This document shows positions 6,195-14,707 of a stretch of 16,401 nucleotides of DNA, in pieces (position 1 is the first letter of the stretch; each line of letters starts with the position of its first letter). The notes below the pieces were generated by a model that saw only the letters and a list, made by a program, of their open reading frames with translations, did no database searches and was not told the DNA's origin. The DNA is from Treponema sp. (GTDB lineage Bacteria > Spirochaetota > Spirochaetia > Treponematales > Breznakiellaceae). The position numbers were made by a program, and so were the translations under genes. The DNA is taken from NCBI GenBank assembly GCA_031264395.1, contig JAISEB010000064.1, forward strand, positions 1 to 16,401. Direction: 5' to 3'.

Positions 6195-7097
6195 ATGAAG
6201 GTGATCCGCGCCTCGGTGGCGGGTTTCTGCATGGGCGTCCGCCGCGCGGTGACAATGGCGGAGGCGGAGCTTGCCGCCGCCGCTTCGCCGCCCGCCGGCA
6301 AGGCGTCCGGCCGTTCTTTCCGGCCCCGCGTGTATTCGCTGGGGCCCCTTATCCATAATCCCGCTACGCTCAGGCGGCTCTGCGAGGCGGGCCTTGAAAT
6401 CCTTGATGAAGAAGACGGCGGCGGGGATCTGTCCGGCGCGGCCGTTATCATCCGGGCCCACGGCATAAGCCCCTCTGCCGAAGATGCGCTTGTACGGCGC
6501 GGCGCGCGTATATGCGACGCGACGTGTCCCAGGGTAAAGGCAAGCCAGATGAAGGCGCGTTCCCTTGCCGCCTCTGGCCGCGCGCTTTTTCTTGCCGGGC
6601 AGGAACGCCACGCGGAAATTGCCGGTATACGCGGCTACGTCCCTTCCTGCATTGTTGCGGGAAACGCCGCCGAAGCGGAAGACGCCGCCGGAAAACTGTA
6701 CCGCGCCTGTCCTTCCGCCTCCCCCGCCCTTATGGGGCAGACCACGATGACGCCCGAAGAATACACGGCGATAGGGGAAGCGATACGGAAGTTCTTTCCC
6801 GGCCTTGAAATAATCGATACGATATGCGGCGCGGTGCGGGAAAGGCAGGACGCGCTTCGCTCTCTCTGCTCCGAAGTTGACGCCGTTATCGTCGCGGGCG
6901 GCGGGGATTCGGCCAACACAAGGGGGCTTCTTGCAGCCGCGCTTTCGCTGGGAAAACCCGCATGGCTCGTGGAAAGGGCGGAGGATCTTCCCCCCGGAAT
7001 TTTCGCGTATGACAGTGTGGGCATTGCCTCGGGAGCGTCCACCCCCGACGGCGCGCTTGACGAAATTGAACAGGCCCTCACGCGCGGGCCGGTGTAA
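6195..7097 (+). CDS. ispH: 4-hydroxy-3-methylbut-2-enyl diphosphate reductase (IspH/LytB)
   Basis: A 300-residue Fe-S enzyme of the last step of the methylerythritol phosphate pathway, turning HMBPP into IPP and DMAPP. All key residues are visible: cluster cysteines Cys12 (AGFCMGVRRAV), Cys111 (DATCPRV) and Cys211 (DTICGAV); substrate His54 (LIHNP), His89 (RAHG) and His139; Glu141 in HAEI, matching the E. coli proton donor Glu126; the QTT at 182-184; Ser239 and Asn241 in SANT; and Ser282 in GAS. Length is normal. Ala/Gly-rich stretches at 25-40 and 157-177 are local padding. An in-frame stop at 6162-6164 leaves ATG 6195 as the only ATG start, yet no clear ribosome site precedes it. A TGGTAATTG at 6137-6145 resembles the yajC -10 region and may be the promoter. 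Confidence 0.95.
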   Translation: MKVIRASVAGFCMGVRRAVTMAEAELAAAASPPAGKASGRSFRPRVYSLGPLIHNPATLRRLCEAGLEILDEEDGGGDLSGAAVIIRAHGISPSAEDALVRRGARICDATCPRVKASQMKARSLAASGRALFLAGQERHAEIAGIRGYVPSCIVAGNAAEAEDAAGKLYRACPSASPALMGQTTMTPEEYTAIGEAIRKFFPGLEIIDTICGAVRERQDALRSLCSEVDAVIVAGGGDSANTRGLLAAALSLGKPAWLVERAEDLPPGIFAYDSVGIASGASTPDGALDEIEQALTRGPV

Positions 7098-7106
7098 TCG
7101 CGGCGT

Positions 7107-7247
7107 CCTGTTTTGCGGGCGGTATTCCGAATTCAAAATAACCACGGACGACACGGACCAACACGGACAAGATATACATTTGAAATTAAAAGCCCGTGTT
7201 TGTCCGTTTTGTCCGTTCTGTCCGTGGTTGAATTCAGAATTGCTCCG
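7107..7247. repeat. 141-bp direct repeat unit, copy 1 (contains palindrome A5)
   Basis: This stretch matches 7381-7521 at a constant offset of 274 bases with no gaps. I count eight differences, all transitions. It starts with CCTGTTTTGCGGG and holds a complete family A palindrome: AACCACGGAC (7140-7149) against GTCCGTGGTT (7220-7229), framed by GAATTC at 7129-7134 and 7230-7235. An inner stem pairs ACGGACA (7163-7169) with TGTCCGT (7201-7207). Confidence 0.9.
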
Positions 7248-7270
7248 TGGAAATTACCAAGTTTTGGAAG

Positions 7271-7368
7271 AATTTTTACCGCCAGGTCGAAAAAGTCGAA
7301 TAAGTTTTTGCTCTCAAGTCCTTTTTTCTCTTCCTTTTTCGACTTCTTCGACTTTGAGGTAAATTTTT
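7271..7368. repeat. Family B inverted repeat, complete (copy B4)
   Basis: This is the only copy with both arms. The left arm (7271-7300) holds TTTTTACC, then GTCGAAAAAGTCGAA (7286-7300). The right arm (7338-7368) holds TTCGACTTCTTCGAC, then GGTAAATTTTTT. The GTCGAA core pairs with one mismatch over 15 bases; the outer ends pair as ACC/GGT with flanking A/T. It shows that the family B right arms elsewhere in the window are halves of a palindrome. Confidence 0.8.
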
Positions 7369-7380
7369 TCTTCAAAGCGC

Positions 7381-7521
7381 CCTGTTTTGCGGGTGGTATT
7401 TCGAATTCAAAACAACCACGGACGACATGGACCAACACGGACAAAATATATATTTGAAATTAAAAGCCTGTGTTTGTCCGTTCTGTCCGTTCTGTCCGTG
7501 GTTGAATTCAGAATTGCTCCG
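7381..7521. repeat. 141-bp direct repeat unit, copy 2 (contains palindrome A6)
   Basis: The second copy of 7107-7247. The palindrome arms AACCACGGAC (7414-7423) and GTCCGTGGTT (7494-7503) are intact, as are the GAATTC borders (7403-7408 and 7504-7509). The unit ends 20 nt before the valS -35 element. Confidence 0.9.
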
Positions 7522-7540
7522 CAGCGCTCTTTACGCGGCG

Positions 7541-7569
7541 TTGAATTGTTTGTTTCAAAAGTATATAGT
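7541..7569 (+). promoter_or_regulatory. valS promoter
   Basis: TTGAAT (7541-7546) and TATAGT (7564-7569) are separated by exactly 17 nt, giving a good sigma-70-type promoter. Transcription would start near 7576, about 20 nt before the valS ATG. That leaves no room for a T-box or other leader control. Confidence 0.6.
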
Positions 7570-7595
7570 TGTACGATATTTTACGGGGAGTGCTG

Positions 7596-10319
<2,724 letters not shown>

Positions 10320-10346
10320 GGCCGGGGAAAGGGGAAGGGAAGGGAT

Positions 10347-10919
10347 ATGACTACCGAGGAGATGCTGCGCCTTAAGGGAACACATCTGGCTCCCTACATA
10401 CAGCTTGCCACTTCCCTTATAGGCAAAACCCGCGAGGGCGGCGGCAACATGTTCCGCCATCAGCTTGACACCATGGCCACCCTTATCGATTACGGCTATA
10501 TAGATTCCATTCTCCTTAAGGCGTCCATTGTTCACGATGTCATTGAGGATATTCCCGACTTTAACCACAACCTGCTTCTTGCCATTGATTATGAAAGCCA
10601 CGCCGTCTACGATCTGGTGCTGGAAGTAACCCGGCTTCCCGGCGAGACAAAGCCCGAATTTTTGACCCGTATCTGCAAGACGGGTTCCCGGAATTCCAAG
10701 GTCCTCAAGGTGGCCGACCGCATTTCCAACATGATCTCTCTTGGGTTTGTGGTGAACACCGGCTTCATAGACCGCTACATCATCGAAACCGAACAGTACG
10801 TTTTTCCCATTGCCGAAAAGGCGGACAAGGCCATGCTGGCCGAACTTAAAGCCCTTGTGGTCTCAAGGCGGCGTTACCTTGAGGCGCTGGCCCCCGTGCT
10901 TCCGGGGCCGCGGCGCTAG
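10347..10919 (+). CDS. Small RelA/SpoT-type HD hydrolase (probable (p)ppGpp hydrolase)
   Basis: A 190-residue protein made up almost entirely of an HD domain of the RelA/SpoT kind. Visible metal and catalytic residues are His38 (FRHQLDT), His63-Asp64 followed by Glu67-Asp68 (HDVIED), and Asp124 in KVADRISNM, which matches the KLADRxxNM motif of RelA/SpoT hydrolases. There is no synthetase domain and no TGS or ACT domain, so it resembles single-domain, MESH1-type small alarmone hydrolases. The likely reaction is Mn-dependent removal of pyrophosphate from (p)ppGpp; another nucleotide substrate is possible. It starts 27 nt after valS, with GGAAGGGA (10333-10340) upstream, and ends 14 nt before the lipase gene, so the three probably share a transcript. 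The link to tRNA charging, which governs alarmone levels, makes the pairing with valS sensible. Confidence 0.8.
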   Translation: MTTEEMLRLKGTHLAPYIQLATSLIGKTREGGGNMFRHQLDTMATLIDYGYIDSILLKASIVHDVIEDIPDFNHNLLLAIDYESHAVYDLVLEVTRLPGETKPEFLTRICKTGSRNSKVLKVADRISNMISLGFVVNTGFIDRYIIETEQYVFPIAEKADKAMLAELKALVVSRRRYLEALAPVLPGPRR

Positions 10920-10933
10920 GAGGGGAGGCGGGT

Positions 10934-12379
10934 ATGGGCGTGATCATTCTGGCCGCCGTCATTGCCGCGGCGGGCATTCTTGCCGGCCTCGATCTGGGCC
11001 GGAAAATAAACCTGCGTCATCCCCTTCCCCTTACCGCCTCCGTGCTTGTCTTCCCCAACGTCATACTTCTGGGCTGGTGGTTTTACAGAACCGCCTCCGC
11101 TTCCCTTTCGCCCCCTCTTGCCGCCGCCGTTCTTGCCGTCACGTCCCTCTTTGTCTTTTACCTCTGGGTAAGGCTCAACGTCTTTCCCCGCAGGGAAAAA
11201 AAGGGAAACATAAAACCCCGGTTTGCCCTCCGCGTCATGATGGGCGGGCGCTTCCTCTGCCGCACGGGGCTGTGGGCCGCCGTCCTTGAAGTCCCCTTCC
11301 TTGCCGTCTCGTATGTTCTTCTGCGGGGCGCGGTTCCCGGAGCCGTGTTTATTGCCAACGCCGTTTGCGGAGCGGGTATCGTGCTCTTTATACTCTGGAA
11401 CGGCATGCTGCGCATCTTCTTTACGTCAAAAAGGCTCGGGGTATTCTGGCGGCTCTTGATGTTCTTTACCTGGTGGCTTCCCCCGGTAAATATCTTTGTT
11501 ATCCTTTCCGCGTGCCGCCTTGTGTATGAGGAATACGATTTTGCCCTGTACAAGGAAAACCTCAACAGCATAAGGGCCGATTCGGAGATCTGCAAAACAA
11601 AATACCCCCTTGTCATGGTGCACGGCATACTCTTCAGGGACCTGAAATTTTTCAACTACTGGGGAAGAATACCGCGCGAACTTCTGCGCAACGGGGCGAA
11701 GGTTTTTTACGGAAACCAGGAAGCCGTGGGAACCATTGCCGCCAACGCGGAAGACATACGGAAGACCATCCTTTCGGTATTAAAGGAAACGGGCGCGGAA
11801 AAGGTAAACATCATTGCCCATTCAAAGGGCGGCCTTGACGCCCGCTGCGCCATAAGCACCCTGGGCATGGCGGAAAAAGTCGCGTCCCTTACCACCATCT
11901 GTACCCCCCACCGGGGCTGCCGTTTTGTCGACAAGGCCGCTTCCCTTCCCGGCTGGTTTTACCGTTTTGTCGCGGACATATTCGACGCCGTTTTCCGCAA
12001 ACTCGGCGACAGGAACCCCGACTTCTACAACGCCACAAGGCAGTTTACCACGGCGTCAAGCGAAGCCTTTAACCGGGACACGCCCGATTCGCCCCTTGTG
12101 TATTACCAGAGCTACATGACCATGATGAAGGGCCCGGCAAGCGATCCCATGCTTGGCCCCGTGTGGCTCCTTGTCAGGGCGCTTGAGGGGGACAACGACG
12201 GCCTCGTGAGCCTTCCTTCCGCCCAATGGGGGAACTTCCGGGGCGTGCTGGTATCCGGATCGGGCCGGGGTATTTCCCACGGGGACATCATCGATCTTAA
12301 ACGCGCCGATTACCGGGGCTTTGACGTAACGGAAACCTATGTAAATATGGTCCGGGAGCTGAGGGAAAAGGGCTTTTAG
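10934..12379 (+). CDS. Membrane-anchored alpha/beta-hydrolase (bacterial lipase-like)
   Basis: A 481-residue protein in two parts. Residues 1-200 contain about six membrane helices (near 4-20, 36-51, 61-80, 111-131, 135-157 and 172-194). The C-terminal part (about 222-481) is a lipase-fold hydrolase: VMVHG (227-231) for the oxyanion region, nucleophile Ser297 in AHSKGG (295-300), probable acid Asp422 in GDNDGLVS, and His449 in GISHGD. This pattern resembles Pseudomonas/Burkholderia-type triacylglycerol lipases. The Arg/Lys-rich loops (22-29, 86-100 and 159-173) should be cytoplasmic, which puts the catalytic domain in the periplasm. The substrate could be lipid or another ester and is not evident. 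AGGAGGGGAGG (10918-10928) is a strong ribosome site just before the ATG. A multi-helix anchor is unusual for this lipase type. Confidence 0.75.
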   Translation: MGVIILAAVIAAAGILAGLDLGRKINLRHPLPLTASVLVFPNVILLGWWFYRTASASLSPPLAAAVLAVTSLFVFYLWVRLNVFPRREKKGNIKPRFALRVMMGGRFLCRTGLWAAVLEVPFLAVSYVLLRGAVPGAVFIANAVCGAGIVLFILWNGMLRIFFTSKRLGVFWRLLMFFTWWLPPVNIFVILSACRLVYEEYDFALYKENLNSIRADSEICKTKYPLVMVHGILFRDLKFFNYWGRIPRELLRNGAKVFYGNQEAVGTIAANAEDIRKTILSVLKETGAEKVNIIAHSKGGLDARCAISTLGMAEKVASLTTICTPHRGCRFVDKAASLPGWFYRFVADIFDAVFRKLGDRNPDFYNATRQFTTASSEAFNRDTPDSPLVYYQSYMTMMKGPASDPMLGPVWLLVRALEGDNDGLVSLPSAQWGNFRGVLVSGSGRGISHGDIIDLKRADYRGFDVTETYVNMVRELREKGF

Positions 12380-12393
12380 CGGCGCACGGCATG

Positions 12394-12402
12394 TGGTACA
12401 AT
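12394..12402 (+). promoter_or_regulatory. Extended -10 promoter of the hydrogenase-MCP gene
   Basis: TG-G-TACAAT lies 15 nt after the lipase stop codon. No good -35 is visible at 16 to 18 nt. The predicted start near 12409 gives a leader of about 58 nt. Its position implies that this gene is transcribed apart from the valS cluster. Confidence 0.45.
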
Positions 12403-12417
12403 TCTGTAATGGGGAAA

Positions 12418-12451
12418 AGCGCCGGGAGTGCCTTTTGCGGGCGGCGGCGCT
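12418..12451 (+). promoter_or_regulatory. GC-rich hairpin in the leader, next to the ribosome site
   Basis: AGCGCCG (12418-12424) pairs with CGGCGCT (12445-12451), and the 20-base interior could add a short GCC/GGC stem. The stem ends 2 nt before AGGGAGG (12454-12460). It fills most of the predicted leader, so it could control translation or message stability. No known riboswitch family is recognised. Confidence 0.4.
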
Positions 12452-12466
12452 GCAGGGAGGTACAAA

Positions 12467-14581
12467 ATGGCGGAAAAGAGTTCATTGCGTCCTGTTATCA
12501 AAGTTATCGAAGACAAATGCGTTAATTGCCACCGCTGTATCATGGTGTGCCCCGCCAAGATGTGCAATAACGGTTCGGGGGACATTGTCGATCATCACCC
12601 GGATCTGTGCATAGGATGCGGGGAATGCATTTCCGCCTGTACCCACGGCGCCCGCGTCGGCATTGACGATTTTGACCTCTTTATGGCCGATCTTAAAAAA
12701 GGAAAAGATATTATCGCCATTGTGGCGCCCGCCGTTGCCGCGAGTTTTGAGGGCGCTTACCTTAACATGAACGGGTTCCTTAAATCCCTTGGAGTCAAGG
12801 CCGTCTTTGACGTAAGTTTCGGGGCGGAACTTACCATCAAGTCCTACGTTAATTACATGAAAAAGAAAAATCCCCCCACGGTTATATCCCAGCCCTGCCC
12901 CACGCTGGTTTCCTTTATTGAAATGTACAGGCCGGAGCTTATTCCCTACCTTGCCCCGGCGGACAGCCCCATGATGCACATCATGAAGATGATAAAGCGC
13001 TATTATCCCAAGTATAAAAACCACCGCATAGCCGCCATAAGCCCCTGTTTTTCCAAAAAGCGGGAATTTGACGCCGTGGGCCTGGGGGATTACAACGTGG
13101 CCTTTACCTCTATACAAACCTACCTTGAAAACGGGGGCGGCCCCCTTTCCAAATACCCCGAGACCGATTACGACAACCCCCCCGCCGAACGGGCGGTGCT
13201 GTTTTCAAGCCCCGGCGGGCTTATGCGGACCGTTCAGCGCTACGACAAGGACATCAACAGCCACACCCGCAAAATAGAAGGCTCCCCTGAGGTGTACCAT
13301 TATTTCGCCTTTCTTGCCGACGCCATAAGAAAGGGCAGCGCCCCTGTTTATCAGCTTATAGACTGCCTTAACTGTTCCATGGGCTGCAACGGCGGCCCCG
13401 GCACGGGAAACCGGGGGAAACACCTTGACGACGTGGAGTACCTTGTGGAACGGCGGCATCTTGAGATGCGGAAAAAATACCAGCCCGATACCCTGTGGAA
13501 GAAGATCTTCGCCCGGAACAAGCTCGAAAAACTCCTTGATTCCTATTGGGAAGAAGGACTGTACACCCGTTCCTATACGGACAGATCGGCGATATTCAAA
13601 AAGATGGTCAAGGCCCCGGAGAACAGCGAAATTGACGCGGCTTTTGTCAAAATGCACAAGAAGACGAAGCAGGATATTCTTAACTGCGGGGCGTGCGGGT
13701 ACAAGAGCTGCGAACAAATGGCCGTCGCCATTATCAACGGGCTTAACAAGCCTGAAAACTGCCGGTACTACGTGGAAATTGAAAAGACCCTTAAAACCGA
13801 AGAGCGCACAAAGAACATGCTTAACCAGGTCTATGATCACACCCTTGAGGAAATGTTCAAGAGCATAGACGGCCTTAAATCCCTTTCGGGGCAGATAGGG
13901 GAAACCGCCGACTGCGTTTCGCGTTCGTCGCGGGAAATAGAGCGGATGGTGGACACCATAAGGTCCATTCACGCCACCCTGGAGCACAACGCCGAAACGG
14001 TGCTGAAACTCAACGAGTCCTCGGCGGAAGGCAAGGACCGCATGCACAAAATAGGGGAGCTGATAGCCGAAGTTTCCGATCAGTCGGAGGCCCTTATAGA
14101 GGCCTGCGGGACGATAGGCAGCATTGCCGATGAAACAAGCATTCTGGGCATGAACGCGGCCATTGAGGCCGCCCACGCGGGCGATGCCGTGGGCAAGGGC
14201 TTCGCGGTAGTGGCCGGGGAAATACGGAAACTTGCCGACAATTCCGGCCATCAGGCCGTTGAAATATCGAATAACCTGAAAAAGATAAAGGAACTCATTA
14301 TCAATTCAAGGGAATCTTCCGATCATGCCCGTGAACAGTTCGACAAAATGGCCTCCCTTATTGACGCCGTAAAAAACGAGGAACTGCGGATAAAAGAGGC
14401 CATGGACACCCAGAACGCCGGAAGCAGCCAGGTGCTGGATTCCCTTGGCGAAATAAACGCCCTTGTCACAAAAATAAGGGGCGCCTCCGCCGCCCTCTTG
14501 TCGTCGGGCGAGGCGGTTGTAAAAGACATCAATTCCCTTAAATCCATGTCGGAAACAGGGGTCTCCGCCTCCTCGTTTTGA
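12467..14581 (+). CDS. Soluble [FeFe]-hydrogenase-like sensor fused to a methyl-accepting chemotaxis domain
   Basis: A 704-residue protein without membrane helices. In order: two [4Fe-4S] ferredoxin motifs (Cys18/21/24/28 and Cys48/51/54/58); an H-cluster domain (about 80-340) with L1 QPCPT (Cys144), L2 SPCFSKK (Cys194) and L3 DCLNCSMGCNGG (Cys300/303/307); a further Fe-S domain with Cys407, Cys410, Cys415 and Cys432 (CGACGYKSC then ENC); and an MCP signalling coiled coil (about 455-695) with the hairpin tip NAAIEAAHAG (563-572) and GFAVVAGEIRKLAD. L1 in catalytic enzymes is TSCCP; here Pro143 stands where the proton-relay Cys would be, which argues for sensing over turnover. No PAS or HAMP domain is seen. 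It probably reports H2 or redox state to CheA/CheW in the cytoplasm. AGGGAGG (12454-12460) fixes the start; a GTG at 12428 lies inside the leader hairpin. Confidence 0.88.
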   Translation: MAEKSSLRPVIKVIEDKCVNCHRCIMVCPAKMCNNGSGDIVDHHPDLCIGCGECISACTHGARVGIDDFDLFMADLKKGKDIIAIVAPAVAASFEGAYLNMNGFLKSLGVKAVFDVSFGAELTIKSYVNYMKKKNPPTVISQPCPTLVSFIEMYRPELIPYLAPADSPMMHIMKMIKRYYPKYKNHRIAAISPCFSKKREFDAVGLGDYNVAFTSIQTYLENGGGPLSKYPETDYDNPPAERAVLFSSPGGLMRTVQRYDKDINSHTRKIEGSPEVYHYFAFLADAIRKGSAPVYQLIDCLNCSMGCNGGPGTGNRGKHLDDVEYLVERRHLEMRKKYQPDTLWKKIFARNKLEKLLDSYWEEGLYTRSYTDRSAIFKKMVKAPENSEIDAAFVKMHKKTKQDILNCGACGYKSCEQMAVAIINGLNKPENCRYYVEIEKTLKTEERTKNMLNQVYDHTLEEMFKSIDGLKSLSGQIGETADCVSRSSREIERMVDTIRSIHATLEHNAETVLKLNESSAEGKDRMHKIGELIAEVSDQSEALIEACGTIGSIADETSILGMNAAIEAAHAGDAVGKGFAVVAGEIRKLADNSGHQAVEISNNLKKIKELIINSRESSDHAREQFDKMASLIDAVKNEELRIKEAMDTQNAGSSQVLDSLGEINALVTKIRGASAALLSSGEAVVKDINSLKSMSETGVSASSF

Positions 14582-14599
14582 GCGCCCCCGCGCCTTTTT
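14582..14599 (+). terminator. Weak terminator after the hydrogenase-MCP gene
   Basis: GCGC-CCCC-GCGC, then C and five T, directly after the stop codon. The stem is only 4 bp, though GC only. A second T run (14673-14679) follows downstream without a clear matching stem. Confidence 0.3.
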
Positions 14600-14687
14600 C
14601 AGTGTCAAAATTCCCCTTATCCGGCGTCTTGCCCTGCCCTCAAAAAACGCCGATAAACAAGGGAACCGGGGATTTTTTTGGAGAAAA

Positions 14688-14696
14688 TGTTATACT
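14688..14696 (+). promoter_or_regulatory. Extended -10 promoter of the large surface-protein gene
   Basis: TG-T-TATACT is the best -10 in the window. No matching -35 lies at the usual distance. The predicted start at about 14703 is only five bases before the first in-frame ATG (14708), so the message would be nearly leaderless unless the ATG at 14726 is used. Confidence 0.5.
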
Positions 14697-14707
14697 ATAT
14701 ACAGAAC

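Noticed and set aside
6006..7154. 382-codon antisense frame across ispH and flanking repeats
   Set aside because: It runs from repeat DNA through the whole of ispH. IspH has all its active-site residues on the other strand.
7113..7457. Short frames through the repeats, giving peptides such as NHGRHGPTRT and VLSVLSVV
   Set aside because: These are translations of palindromic CCACGGAC/GTCCGTGG repeats. The same peptide appears in several gaps because the DNA repeats, not because a protein is conserved.
7107..7521. CRISPR array
   Set aside because: Only two copies of the 141-bp unit exist, far longer than a CRISPR repeat, with no spacer series and no cas gene.
193..7521. Insertion sequence or transposase associated with the repeats
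   Set aside because: No transposase-like protein is encoded anywhere in the window; the repeats are short and non-coding.
7569..7595. TTG start for valS nine codons upstream
   Set aside because: It overlaps the -10 element and has no ribosome site; ATG 7596 has GGGGAG at good spacing.
7570..7595. T-box or other tRNA-responsive leader for valS
   Set aside because: The predicted leader is only about 20 nt, too short for such a structure.
12391..12410. Sigma-54 promoter (GG...GC type) before the hydrogenase-MCP gene
   Set aside because: The GG is present but no GC lies at the required spacing; an extended -10 reading fits better.
12428..12466. GTG start for the hydrogenase-MCP gene 13 codons upstream
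   Set aside because: It lies inside the leader hairpin. ATG 12467 has AGGGAGG 6 nt upstream and begins just before the first ferredoxin motif.
13205..14251. 348-codon antisense frame across the hydrogenase-MCP gene
   Set aside because: It is a shadow of a gene with unmistakable Fe-S and MCP motifs.
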